A DNA stretch of 64,000 nt. It comes from Amycolatopsis azurea DSM 43854 (lineage in GTDB: Bacteria > Actinomycetota > Actinomycetes > Mycobacteriales > Pseudonocardiaceae). Positions 39,377 to 47,935 of this stretch are shown here, one piece after another. Each line of letters opens with the position of its first letter. The stretch's first letter is position 1. The stretch is from positions 248,001-312,000 of the forward strand of contig NZ_MUXN01000025.1 of assembly GCF_001995215.1 (NCBI RefSeq), given 5' to 3'. Below the pieces are notes generated by a model that saw nothing but the letters and a program-made list of their open reading frames with translations, did no database searches and was not told the origin of the DNA. Position numbers and translations under genes: made by a program.

Positions 39377-40282
39377 TCAGTCGTGGTGAATCTCCGGGGG
39401 CGCGTCTCCGGTCCGGCGATAATCACCGGGGCTCAACCCCGTTTCCCGTCGGAAGAACCGGCAGAAATAGGCGGGATCCGCGAATCCGACCCGGCTGGCG
39501 ACCTGCCGGACGGTGAGATCGGTCCCGAGCAGGAACCGTTTCGCCTCCCGGGTCCTGGCTTCTCGCATCAGTTGTGCCGCCGTCCGGCCGGTCGCCGTTT
39601 TCACCGCGTCGGTCAGATATCCCGGTGTGACGCCGATCCGTTCCGCGAGCGCGCCGACCGACCAGAGCCCGAGATCGGGCCTGCCGAGCAACCGCGCGAA
39701 TTCCGTTCCCACCGCCTGCGCCCTGGCGGGCGGACGCGGATCCGCCAGTCCGGGCAGCCGTCCCGCCCGGACGATCAGCACGTGCATCAGGGCCCGCAGC
39801 ACCGAATCGGTACCCTGTCCGCCACAACGGAATTCCTCGTCCAGTTCGGCGACCAGCCGCGCCGTCTCCTCGGCCGCGCGTTCGTCGAGCCGCCAAGGCT
39901 TCTGACTCAGCCGTCTCAAGGTTTCGCGATCCGCCGGATGTTCGAGCAGGAAGTCGTCGGTGAACAAGACGACGAATCCGGTGAGATCGCGGGCATCCCA
40001 ATGATGCACCTGCCCCGGTGTTATGACCGCGAGTTGGGGCGGCCCCAATTCCCAGCGCGTGAAATCGATGACGTGGTCACCGCTGCCGCCGGTGACATGG
40101 ACTATTTCGTAGAAAGTGTGCCGGTGCGGAAAAGCCGCCCGCGACATCGGCCCGATCGTGTCGAAGGTACCTACTGTGAACGGCAGGGCGTCCGGCGAAC
40201 GGACCTCCAGCCGATGAAGTGGCAATTCCCCCGCCTTCGGTTTGAGGCAAGGCGTCCTGGGCAACACCGTCGTTCCGCGCAT
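39377..40282 (-). CDS. AraC family transcriptional regulator
   Basis: 301 residues. A cupin-like N-terminal sensor (FPHRHTFYEIVHVTGGSGDHVIDF ... PGQVHHWDA) is followed by a double helix-turn-helix (WSVGALAERIGVTPGYLTDAVKTATG and DLTVRQVASRVGFADPAYFCRFFRRETGLSPGDYR). The latter matches the second AraC signature. ATG at 40282 follows AAGGGACC. Members sense small molecules and usually activate nearby genes. The dioxygenase (same strand, downstream) and the divergent GT87 gene are both candidates. Confidence 0.92.
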   Translation of the reverse strand: MRGTTVLPRTPCLKPKAGELPLHRLEVRSPDALPFTVGTFDTIGPMSRAAFPHRHTFYEIVHVTGGSGDHVIDFTRWELGPPQLAVITPGQVHHWDARDLTGFVVLFTDDFLLEHPADRETLRRLSQKPWRLDERAAEETARLVAELDEEFRCGGQGTDSVLRALMHVLIVRAGRLPGLADPRPPARAQAVGTEFARLLGRPDLGLWSVGALAERIGVTPGYLTDAVKTATGRTAAQLMREARTREAKRFLLGTDLTVRQVASRVGFADPAYFCRFFRRETGLSPGDYRRTGDAPPEIHHD

Positions 40283-40417
40283 GGACCGGTCCCTTTCACC
40301 ACACTGGGGAATGAAAAGTCTAGACCAATGTTCGTACGGTGACTGCCAACGGAAGTCGTGACTCGCCCGCCCGGTACAGTCGTGATCATCGACGCACGTC
40401 CGAAGGGTCACCGAGCG

Positions 40418-41593
40418 ATGTCTCCAGTCACGTCGCGCGGTCGGACCTGGTGGCCGGCCGGCGCGTTCGCCGCCCTGGTGCTGGCGTGCGTCGTGGCCTG
40501 GGTCACGACGGGCGATTCCCACAGCGACCTGGAGATCTACCGCTTCGGCGTCGACACCCTGTGGAACGGCGGCGACCTCTACGGCGCCTTGCCCCTTTCC
40601 GACGCGGGCATCCCGCTGCTGTTCATCTACCCGCCGTTCGCCGCCCTGGTGCTCACCCCGCTGGCACTGGTGCCGTGGACCGGCTCCGTGCTCCTGCTGT
40701 TCGCCCTCAGCCTGGCGGCGCTGGGGGTCACGTTCTACGCGATCACCCGCACGCTGTGGCCGTCCGAAGATCGGCGGAAGGCGCTGCTCGTCGCGTCGCT
40801 GGCGATCACCCCGGCGCTCTTCCTCGAACCGGTCCGCCAGACGCTCGGCTTCGGCCAGATCAACCTGCTGCTGATGGGCCTCGTCGCGGCCGACTGCCTG
40901 CTCGCCCGGGGCCGCTACCGGGGGATCGGCGTCGGACTCGCCGCGGCCGTCAAGCTGACGCCGATGGCGTTCCTGCTGTTCTTCCTCGTGCGCAAGGACT
41001 TTCGCGGCGCGCTGACCGCGATGGGCACGTTCGTGGCCGCCTCGGCCGTCGCGTTCGCGGTCGCCCCGGAGGCCTCCGCCCGCTACTGGTTCGGCGGGCT
41101 CGCCGGCGCGTCGGGGATCAGCGGCACCTCGTTCCACACCAACCAGACCTTGCAGGCGGTGCTCGCGCGCCTCGGCGCCGAGTCCGCCAAGCCGTGGTGG
41201 CTCGTCCTCACCGGCGTGTTGCTGGTGCTGGTCGCGCTGACCATGTACCGCTCGGCCGCGGTCCCCGCGCTGCTGCTGAACGCGACGTTCGCCCTGCTCA
41301 TCTCGCCGACGTCGTGGTCGCATCACTGGGTGTGGATCGCCCCGGCGCTGTTCACCACCGCCGCCTGCGTGGTGCTCCATCGCCGGGATCGCCCCCGGGC
41401 GGTGGCCTGGCTGGCCGTCACCGGCGTCGTCGCCACGGTCTTCGTCGCGGCGCCGTTCCGGTACTTCCCCGCCTTCGACCGGCCAGGTCAGACGTGGACG
41501 ACCGCCCAGCAGTGGCTGGGGAACTGCTACGTCCTAGCGGGCCTGGTCTTCCTGGTCGTCGCGGGCGTCTTCGCGCTGCGAAAGCGCGTTTAG
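40418..41593 (+). CDS. GT87-type polyprenol-phosphate mannosyltransferase-like membrane protein
   Basis: 391 residues with about ten transmembrane segments. The first extracytoplasmic loop contains HSDLEIYRFGVDTLWNGGDLY, where the acidic pair matches the catalytic region of GT87 (DUF2029) mannosyltransferases. IYPPFAALVLTPLALVPW and LGFGQINLLLMGLVAADC are family hallmarks. These enzymes add mannose from polyprenyl-phosphate-mannose to lipomannan or PIM glycolipids in actinobacteria. I chose the ATG at 40418 (MSPVTSRGRTWW); a longer frame from 40358 lacks a clear site. Confidence 0.88.
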   Translation: MSPVTSRGRTWWPAGAFAALVLACVVAWVTTGDSHSDLEIYRFGVDTLWNGGDLYGALPLSDAGIPLLFIYPPFAALVLTPLALVPWTGSVLLLFALSLAALGVTFYAITRTLWPSEDRRKALLVASLAITPALFLEPVRQTLGFGQINLLLMGLVAADCLLARGRYRGIGVGLAAAVKLTPMAFLLFFLVRKDFRGALTAMGTFVAASAVAFAVAPEASARYWFGGLAGASGISGTSFHTNQTLQAVLARLGAESAKPWWLVLTGVLLVLVALTMYRSAAVPALLLNATFALLISPTSWSHHWVWIAPALFTTAACVVLHRRDRPRAVAWLAVTGVVATVFVAAPFRYFPAFDRPGQTWTTAQQWLGNCYVLAGLVFLVVAGVFALRKRV

Positions 41594-41617
41594 CCCGCTA
41601 AACGCGATCCCGCCGTC

Positions 41618-41656
41618 TTGACAGGCCGCTCATCCATGTACCTATAGTACTAGGTA
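41618..41656 (+). promoter_or_regulatory. Promoter and operator of the GntR/ABC operon
   Basis: TTGACA (41618-41623) and TATAGT (41643-41648) form a promoter with 19-bp spacing. The perfect half-sites TACCTA (41639-41644) and TAGGTA (41651-41656) overlap the -10. A repressor bound there would block transcription, as for YtrA-type GntR proteins. Confidence 0.6.
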
Positions 41657-41676
41657 ACTAGATAAATGGAGTTACC

Positions 41677-42069
41677 ATGATCGAGTTCCACCTGGAGGAC
41701 CACTCCGGCCTGTCGCCGTACCTGCAGCTCGTCCGCCAGGTGCGGCAGGCGCTGCGGCTGGGCCTGCTCAACGAGGGCGACCAGCTGCCGACGGTCAAGG
41801 AAGTGGTGGCCCGGCTGGCGATCAACCCCAACACCGTGCTCAAGGCCTATCGCGAGCTCGAACACGAAGGCCTCGTCGGCGCGAGGCCCGGCGTCGGCAC
41901 TTTCGTGACGGCGACGCTCACCGACGAATCCCTCGCCGCGCACGGTCCCCTGCGGATGGAACTGCGGCGCTGGCTGGGCAAGGCCCGCAAGGCCGGGCTC
42001 GACGACGAGAGCATCGAGGCGCTGTTCATGACGACCTTTCGGACCGCCGCTGGAGAGGAAATAGCATGA
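41677..42069 (+). CDS. GntR family (YtrA-type) regulator of the ABC operon
   Basis: 130 residues. The winged helix SPYLQLVRQVRQALRLGLLNEGDQLPTVKE with INPNTVLKAYRELEHEGLV is the YtrA-subfamily signature, followed by a short helical tail. ATG has GGAG upstream. Its stop overlaps the ATPase start (ATGA), so regulator, ATPase and permease form one coupled operon. YtrA proteins repress such operons and are relieved by cell-wall-active antibiotics in Bacillus; a similar trigger is plausible here. Confidence 0.92.
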   Translation: MIEFHLEDHSGLSPYLQLVRQVRQALRLGLLNEGDQLPTVKEVVARLAINPNTVLKAYRELEHEGLVGARPGVGTFVTATLTDESLAAHGPLRMELRRWLGKARKAGLDDESIEALFMTTFRTAAGEEIA

Positions 42070-42953
42070 CCGCCGTCCTGCAGACCGAGGGTCTCGGCAA
42101 GAGATACGGCAAGACCTGGGCGCTTTCCGAGTGCACGCTGGACATCCCGGCCGGGCACGTGGTGGGGCTGGTGGGCCCCAACGGAGCGGGCAAGACCACG
42201 CTGCTGAACATGGCCGCCGGGCAGCTGCCGCCGACCACCGGCCGGATCACCGTGCTGGGCGGCCGTCCCGGGGGCAGTCCGGGGCAGCTCGCCAAGGTCG
42301 GCTTCGTCGCACAGGACACCCCGACCTACGCCGGACTTTCCGTCGCGGACCATCTGCGCCTCGGCGCCCATCTCAACCCCGGCTGGGACGACGCGCTGGC
42401 CAGGGACCGCGTCGCCCGCCTCGGCCTCGATCCCGCGCGCAAGGCGGGCAAGCTCTCCGGCGGCCAGCGCGCCCAGCTCGCCCTCACCCTCGGCGTGGCG
42501 AAACGACCGGAACTGCTGATCCTCGACGAACCCGTCGCCGCGCTCGATCCCCTGGCACGCCGGGAATTCCTGCAGGGCCTGCTCGAAGCCACCGTCGAAC
42601 AGGAACTGAACGTGGTCCTGTCGTCCCATCTGGTCTCGGATCTGGAACGCGCCTGCGACTTCCTGATCGTGCTCATCGACTCCCGGGTGCGGGTGTCCGG
42701 CGAGGTGGAGACCCTGCTCGCCGAACACCACCGGCTGACCGGCCCGCGCCGCGACGCCGCCAGGCTCCCGGCGAACCAGCAAGTCGTCTCGGAAAGCCAT
42801 ACGGACGTCCAAAGCACCTTCGTCGTCCGCACCGGGGAACCGATCCACGATCCGGTCTGGACGGTGAGCAAGCTGAGCCTCGAAGACCTCGTCCTGGCCT
42901 ATCTGACCAAAACCGCCACGAACCACCGGCGGATCCTGGAGGTGCGGAGATGA
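42066..42953 (+). CDS. ABC transporter ATPase (YtrB-like)
   Basis: 295 residues. Walker A LVGPNGAGKTTLL, signature LSGGQRAQLALTL, Walker B LLILDEPVAALDPLARREF and the H-loop LSSHLVSDLE are all intact. The Q-loop is FVAQDTPTYAG. The C-terminal ~80 residues after VSGEVETLLAEHHRL resemble the extra domain of bacitracin/YtrB-type ATPases. It energises the following permease. Start and stop both overlap neighbouring genes (ATGA at each end), so the three are translationally coupled. Confidence 0.93.
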   Translation: MTAVLQTEGLGKRYGKTWALSECTLDIPAGHVVGLVGPNGAGKTTLLNMAAGQLPPTTGRITVLGGRPGGSPGQLAKVGFVAQDTPTYAGLSVADHLRLGAHLNPGWDDALARDRVARLGLDPARKAGKLSGGQRAQLALTLGVAKRPELLILDEPVAALDPLARREFLQGLLEATVEQELNVVLSSHLVSDLERACDFLIVLIDSRVRVSGEVETLLAEHHRLTGPRRDAARLPANQQVVSESHTDVQSTFVVRTGEPIHDPVWTVSKLSLEDLVLAYLTKTATNHRRILEVRR

Positions 42954-43996
42954 TCTGGCTGACCTGGCGGCAATTCCGGCTTCCGGCCGCGACCGTGTTC
43001 GGCGCGCTGGCCGTGCTCGCGCTCGTCCTGGCCGTCACCGGCCCCGCCATCTCCGGCGAGTACACCACCGGGATCGCCACCTGCGCGGGCGACGTCTCCG
43101 CCTGCGACGCCTTCGTCGAGCGGTTCCTCAACGATCACCAGAACACCTTCCTGGCCGTCACCGCGCTCGTACTCCTGCTGCCCGCGCTCATCGGCCTCTT
43201 CTGGGGCGCGCCGCTGTTCACCCGCGAACTCGAGACCGGGACCCACCGGCTGATCTGGAACCAGAGCGTCACCAGGACGAAGTGGCTCGCGGTCAAGCTC
43301 GGGATCACCGGGGTGGCCGCGATGCTCGCCGGCGGCTTGGGCAGCCTGGCGGTGACCTGGTGGGCGAGGACCTTCGAACAGGCGGCCGTCAAGGACTTCC
43401 CGCGGCTTTCGGCGATGGTGTTCGACGCTCGCGGCGTCGTCCCCGTCGCGTACTCGGCGTTCGCCTTCGCGCTCGGCGTGACCATCGGGATGCTGGTACG
43501 CCGGAGCCTGCCCGCGATGGCCGTCACGCTGGCCGCGTTCGCGGTGCTCCAGGTCGCCGTGCCGATCGTGGTCCGGCCGCATCTGCTGCCCGCGATCGAC
43601 GCGACCGTCGCGCTTTCTCCGTCCACTGTGGACGGAATCGGCCGGAACCCGAACACCGGCGTGATGCATTTCGAAGCCAAGGCACCGGATCCGGGCGGCT
43701 GGCTGCTGTCGGGCGAGACCGTCGACGCTTCCGGCAAGGTCGTCGAGGACGTCACCATGCCGACGTCCACCGGTCCGTGCTCGCCGTCGGTGCCGCCCGG
43801 CGGCCGGACCGCCGAGGCCGATCCGATGGATCTGTGCCTGGCCGAAATCACCCGGCTCGGCTACCGGCAGCATCTAGTCTACCATCCGCCGACGCGATTC
43901 TGGCCGTTCCAATGGCTCGAAAGCGCGTTGTATCTGGTGCTCGCCCTCGGTCTCGCGGGATTCTGCTTCTGGTGGATCCGCCGCCGTCTCGCCTGA
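42950..43996 (+). CDS. ABC transporter permease (ABC-2-like)
   Basis: 348 residues with six predicted transmembrane segments: residues ~15-35, 60-85, 110-135, 160-185, 190-210 and 325-345. Between the fifth and sixth lies a ~130-residue extracytoplasmic domain containing SPSTVDGIGRNPNTGVMHFE and two Cys (GPCSPSV, DLCLAEI). The start MIWLTWRQFRLPA is typical of actinobacterial GntR-ABC-permease operons. It probably works with the coupled ATPase in envelope-stress or antibiotic response. The substrate is unknown. Confidence 0.88.
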   Translation: MIWLTWRQFRLPAATVFGALAVLALVLAVTGPAISGEYTTGIATCAGDVSACDAFVERFLNDHQNTFLAVTALVLLLPALIGLFWGAPLFTRELETGTHRLIWNQSVTRTKWLAVKLGITGVAAMLAGGLGSLAVTWWARTFEQAAVKDFPRLSAMVFDARGVVPVAYSAFAFALGVTIGMLVRRSLPAMAVTLAAFAVLQVAVPIVVRPHLLPAIDATVALSPSTVDGIGRNPNTGVMHFEAKAPDPGGWLLSGETVDASGKVVEDVTMPTSTGPCSPSVPPGGRTAEADPMDLCLAEITRLGYRQHLVYHPPTRFWPFQWLESALYLVLALGLAGFCFWWIRRRLA

Positions 43997-44006
43997 GAGG
44001 ACCGTG

Positions 44007-44756
44007 ATGCTCGACCTGACCGGCACGACCACCCTCGTCACCGGGGCCAGCGGCGGCATCGGCAGGGGCATCGCCCTGCGCTTCGCCGAAGCGGGCAGCG
44101 CCGTCGCCGTGCACTACCACCGTGACGAGGCCTCCGCGCTCGCCGTCGTCGAACGTGTCGAGGCGGCCGGGGGCACGGCCGCCTCGTTCGCCGCCGACCT
44201 CACCGACGACGGCGAATGCCGTCGGCTCGTGGCCGCCGCCGCGGCCTGGACCGGACGGCTGGACACCCTGGTCAACAACGCGGGCGTGCAGCCGGTCGAG
44301 CCGCTGCCCGGGATGTCGGCGGAAAGCTGGCGCGCCGTCCTCGACGCGAACCTCACCACCGCGTTCTCGTGCACTCAGGCCGCGGCCGAGGTGATGGACG
44401 GCGGCAGCGTCGTCCACATCGCCTCGATCGAGGCGGACCGGCCCGCGCCGGGGCACGCGCACTACAGCAGCGCGAAGGCCGCCCTGGTCATGCACGCCCG
44501 CGCCGCCGCGCTCGAATACGGCCCACGAGGCCTGCGCGTGAACGCTGTCTCTCCCGGTCTCATCGACCGTGCCGGACTCGGCGACGCCTGGCCGGACGGC
44601 GTCCGCCGCTGGGAACAGGCCGCGCCGCTGGGCAGGCTCGGCACCCCGGAAGACATCGCGAACGCCTGCCTATTCCTCGCCTCGCCGCTCGCGTCGTGGA
44701 TCACGGGACACAACCTGACCGTGGACGGCGGCGTCTCCGCGCATCCCACCTGGTGA
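44007..44756 (+). CDS. SDR-family NAD(P)-dependent oxidoreductase
   Basis: 249 residues. Cofactor motif TGASGGIGRG, structural NNAG, catalytic Ser in HIASIEADRP, Tyr and Lys in HYSSAKAAL (Y-x-x-x-K), and the C-terminal GHNLTVDGGV typical of classical FabG-like SDRs. ATG 44007 follows GAGAGG by 6 bp; a GTG three bases earlier is possible. It lies 10 bp after the ABC permease stop and so may share its transcript, but by function it also suits the KASIII gene further downstream as a 3-ketoacyl reductase. A 323-bp spacer separates it from the GNAT-E1 gene. Confidence 0.92.
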   Translation: MLDLTGTTTLVTGASGGIGRGIALRFAEAGSAVAVHYHRDEASALAVVERVEAAGGTAASFAADLTDDGECRRLVAAAAAWTGRLDTLVNNAGVQPVEPLPGMSAESWRAVLDANLTTAFSCTQAAAEVMDGGSVVHIASIEADRPAPGHAHYSSAKAALVMHARAAALEYGPRGLRVNAVSPGLIDRAGLGDAWPDGVRRWEQAAPLGRLGTPEDIANACLFLASPLASWITGHNLTVDGGVSAHPTW

Positions 44757-45079
44757 TCATGTGGCTGTGACCTCCGCCACAGATCTTGGAACGGTCCGTG
44801 CTCACTGCGAAACAGCCCCTTACACCATCGGGTAGGAATTCCGGCTGTCTTCATCAGATCTGATTGCCCGCACCGTGACGGATTGTCGATCACCGTGGCG
44901 GTAAACGATTGCCGCACCCGCCCGTGCGGACCCCTTGCCACCGCGCACATCCGCTGACGCTCGGTTGTCACACTGCTACAGTCCGTTCCGTCCGGTGCAG
45001 TTCGATTTCCGTCGAGTTTCCGGACTCTCCCCACGATTATCGCGCCGAATTCCGGCACATTCCCCAGAAAAGGCATCAC
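44757..45079. other. 323-bp spacer upstream of the GNAT-E1 gene
   Basis: Non-coding by inspection and more AT-rich than the flanks. It holds a perfect 12-bp palindrome ATCAGATCTGAT (44853-44864), a candidate operator for the GNAT-E1/KASIII operon. An in-frame upstream start for the next gene (44909) cannot be excluded. Confidence 0.5.
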
Positions 45080-46885
45080 TTGACGGATCTCAACCATCCG
45101 TGGAACGTGACCGCGTTCCACGGAGCGGACACCTGCCTGCTCGACTCCGTCCGCGAACTCCGCGCACGGATCCTGTTCGACCGCGGCCGCCGTCCGGCCT
45201 TCCGCCGGGCGGACGGTTCGCACGCCGACGACCAGGACCTCGACTTCGGGGCCTGGCATTTCATCGCGCGGCAGCATCCGGACGGCCCGCCGCTGGGCTA
45301 CATCCGGCTCTCCACCCCGGCGACCGGCGACAACTTCCAGTCGCGGACCTATCTCGGCACCGGACGGTACGAGGAATTGCTTGCCGCACAAGGCGTCGAG
45401 CCCGGCCGGGTCTTCGAGCACAGCAGGCTCGTCGTCGAGCACCGGTCCCGGAAACTCGGGCTCGGGCAGTACCTCAACGCGCTCGCGATCGGCGCCGCGC
45501 ACCATCTCGGCGCGCACGCCATGATCGGCACCTCGGGGACGAAGGACGGTCAGGACCGGTTCCACGAGCAGTTCGGTTTCAGCGCCGTGCCAGGCACCCG
45601 TCGCTATGTCGAGCAATACACCGAAGACGTCGTGATCATGTTCCACCGCGTCGCCGACGGCGCCGGGCGGCACCACGATCTCGTCACCCGGATGCGAGAC
45701 GAGTTCCCCCGGATCGCCGCTGCCACACCGGCTTCGCGCACCCTCGGGATGTCGTCGGGAAGGGCCGCGCCTTCCGCGCTCACCACTGTCCCCGGTCCCG
45801 ACCGCGACCTGTGGCGGCCGACCCTGCTCGCGGCCCGTGACGCGACGGACTTCCAAGCCCTGACGGCGTTGCTGGCCTACGGCGATGTCCGCGAGGTGCA
45901 CGACACCATCGACGAGCAGCTGACCGAACTGGTCCGCAGCCGCGACCCGTCATGCCGGGACGAGGCCGAAATCGAGGCCGGGAAACAGGAACAGCTCGCC
46001 GGGCTGGCGCACTGGGAGTACGGCACCTGGGTCTGGTACCCGTGGTCGCGGCGGCTCGTGCACGTCCTGCCGCGCGACGAGTTCCGGCTCGTGCGCACGG
46101 ATCGCAACCGCGGCAAGATCGACCGGCCGGAACAACGCCGCCTGCTCGGCAAGCGGATCGGGATCGTCGGTCTTTCGGTCGGCAACAGCGCGGCGCTCAC
46201 CCTCGCACTCGAAGGCATCGGCGGTGCCTTCAAGCTGGCGGACTTCGACGACTTCAGCCTGTCGAACCTCAATCGGCTGCGCGCCGGCGTGCACGAACTC
46301 GGGGTCAACAAAGCGGTCCTGTCCGCACGGCAGATGTTCGAGATCGACCCGTACCTCGACATCGAGATCCACCGCGGCGGTCTGACCGAGGACAACATCG
46401 AGGAGTTCTTCACCGGCGGGCAGGGCGCGATCGACCTCCTGATCGAGGAGTGCGACACCCCGTGGGTCAAGGTCGCGGCCCGCGAATACGCGCGTGACCT
46501 GCGTGTCCCGGTCGTCATGGACTGCAACGACCGCGGCATGCTCGACGTCGAACGCTTCGACCTCGAGCCGGACCGGCCGCTGCTGCACGGCCTGCTCGGC
46601 GACATCAAGTCCGTGGACGTCGTCGACCTAGACCATCAGGAGAAGGTCGACCTGATCCTGGCCATGGTCGACGCCGACCGGATCAGCCCGGAACTGGCCG
46701 CCTCCTTCGGCGAACTCGGCCGCACCCTGAGCAGCTGGCCGCAACTGGCCTCCGGGGTCGCGCTCGGTGGCGCGCTGTGCGGCGAGGCCGCGCGACGCGT
46801 CCTGCTCGGCCTGTCGTGCTCGTCCGGCCGGTTCTACACCGACCTCGACCGGCAGCTCGGCCCGGAGCGGAGCACGGTCACGTGA
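45080..46885 (+). CDS. GNAT-ThiF/E1-like fusion protein
   Basis: About 601 residues if TTG 45080 (MTDLNHPWNVTAFHG; AAAGG 7 bp upstream) is the start; the frame stays open to 44909. Residues ~1-200 look like an acyl-/aminoacyl-transferase GNAT domain: VFEHSRLVVEHRSRKLGLGQYL has the acyl-CoA-binding loop. Residues ~350-560 are an E1/ThiF Rossmann domain: RIGIVGLSVGNSAALTLALEGIGG, ADFDDFSLSNLNRLRAG and a conserved-looking Cys in LLIEECDTPW. No CxxC zinc knuckles. E1 proteins adenylate carboxyl termini. It may be related to mycobacterial Rv1355c (MoeY), from memory. Its stop overlaps the KASIII start, implying joint action on an acyl substrate (inference). Confidence 0.7.
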   Translation: MTDLNHPWNVTAFHGADTCLLDSVRELRARILFDRGRRPAFRRADGSHADDQDLDFGAWHFIARQHPDGPPLGYIRLSTPATGDNFQSRTYLGTGRYEELLAAQGVEPGRVFEHSRLVVEHRSRKLGLGQYLNALAIGAAHHLGAHAMIGTSGTKDGQDRFHEQFGFSAVPGTRRYVEQYTEDVVIMFHRVADGAGRHHDLVTRMRDEFPRIAAATPASRTLGMSSGRAAPSALTTVPGPDRDLWRPTLLAARDATDFQALTALLAYGDVREVHDTIDEQLTELVRSRDPSCRDEAEIEAGKQEQLAGLAHWEYGTWVWYPWSRRLVHVLPRDEFRLVRTDRNRGKIDRPEQRRLLGKRIGIVGLSVGNSAALTLALEGIGGAFKLADFDDFSLSNLNRLRAGVHELGVNKAVLSARQMFEIDPYLDIEIHRGGLTEDNIEEFFTGGQGAIDLLIEECDTPWVKVAAREYARDLRVPVVMDCNDRGMLDVERFDLEPDRPLLHGLLGDIKSVDVVDLDHQEKVDLILAMVDADRISPELAASFGELGRTLSSWPQLASGVALGGALCGEAARRVLLGLSCSSGRFYTDLDRQLGPERSTVT

Positions 46886-47868
46886 CCCCGCTGCCCGTCC
46901 GGATCGCCGGCACCGGCGTCCACCTGCCCCCGGACGTCGTCACCAACCGGCGGCTCGCCGAAACGCTCGACACCTCCGACGAGTGGATCGTCCACCGCAC
47001 CGGGATCCGGGAACGTCGTTGGCTGGCACCGGATCTCGCCACTTCGGACATGTGCGTGGCCGCCGCCCTGCCCGCACTCACGTCGGCGGGTTGCACCGCC
47101 AGAGACGTCGACGCGATCATCGTCGCGACCTACACCTACGACCAGCCTTTGCCGTCGACGGCGCTGATCGTCAAGGAGGCGCTCGGCGCCTTCCGGGCGC
47201 TCACCTTCGACATCACGCAGGCCGCCTGCGCGAACGGCGTCCAGGCGTTGTTCCTCGGTTCCTTACTGGTGGAAACCGGTGCGGCGGAACGGGTCCTGGT
47301 GATCGCGGCCGACTGCGCGTCCCGCGTGACCGACCCGGAGGACCGCACCACCCGGGTCTTCTTCGGCGACGCCGCGGGTGCCGTCGTCCTCACCCGGGCG
47401 ACGGCACCGGGCGCAGGCCTTCTCGGCTGGGACTTCGGCGCCGAGTTGTCCTACGACGTCGAGATCCCGGCCGGCGGCTCACGCCGGCCCACCGGGGCGA
47501 CGACGTTCGCGGACCGGCGGCACTACCTCAAGATGAACGGCCGGACCGTCTGGGACACCGCGACCCGATGCCTGCCGGACAGCGTCCTGAACGCCACCGC
47601 CCAGGCCGGGCTGACCGTGGACGAGGTGAGTCATTTCTTTCTCCACCAAGCGAATCTGAACATCGTGCGGGCGGCGATGGACAAACTCGGCGTGCCGCGT
47701 GACCGTGCGCCGATCACCGTCGACAGGCTCGGGAACACCGGTTCGGCGGGGGTTTTCACGGTGCTGCACAAGGGTTTCTCGGAAGGCTTGGTGCGACCGG
47801 GCGACGTGTTCGTCGCTTCGGCGATCGGGGCCGGTTTCCAGTGGGGCACTTTGTGTTTCAAGGTTTAG
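46882..47868 (+). CDS. Beta-ketoacyl-ACP synthase III (FabH-like)
   Basis: 328 residues from GTG 46882, overlapping the previous stop in a GTGA. The catalytic triad of KASIII is complete: Cys in DITQAACANGVQAL, His in FFLHQANLNIV, Asn in LGNTGSAG. SDEWIVHRTGIRERR is the CoA-binding signature. It starts fatty acid or secondary-metabolite acyl chains by condensing acyl-CoA with malonyl-ACP; some relatives make ester or amide bonds. Coupling to the GNAT-E1 protein makes a specialised natural-product role more likely than housekeeping FabH. Confidence 0.93.
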   Translation: MTPLPVRIAGTGVHLPPDVVTNRRLAETLDTSDEWIVHRTGIRERRWLAPDLATSDMCVAAALPALTSAGCTARDVDAIIVATYTYDQPLPSTALIVKEALGAFRALTFDITQAACANGVQALFLGSLLVETGAAERVLVIAADCASRVTDPEDRTTRVFFGDAAGAVVLTRATAPGAGLLGWDFGAELSYDVEIPAGGSRRPTGATTFADRRHYLKMNGRTVWDTATRCLPDSVLNATAQAGLTVDEVSHFFLHQANLNIVRAAMDKLGVPRDRAPITVDRLGNTGSAGVFTVLHKGFSEGLVRPGDVFVASAIGAGFQWGTLCFKV

Positions 47869-47885
47869 GTGACTGTCGGCCAGGT

Positions 47886-47935
47886 GGGTCGTGAGTGAAA
47901 AGTGTCGTTAGAACGACCCAAAACACTCACGACCC
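47886..47935. repeat. Family A palindrome, copy 4, degraded, overlapping a coding end
   Basis: Arms 47886-47909 and 47912-47935 share the core GGTCGTGAGTG and GTCGTT with mismatches in the middle. It separates two convergent genes, and its right arm supplies the stop codon (47927-47929) of the flavin monooxygenase gene. Confidence 0.7.

Noticed and set aside
44462..45901. Minus-strand ORFs across the SDR/GNAT-E1 region
   Set aside because: These are shadow frames of the plus-strand genes with no recognisable domains.
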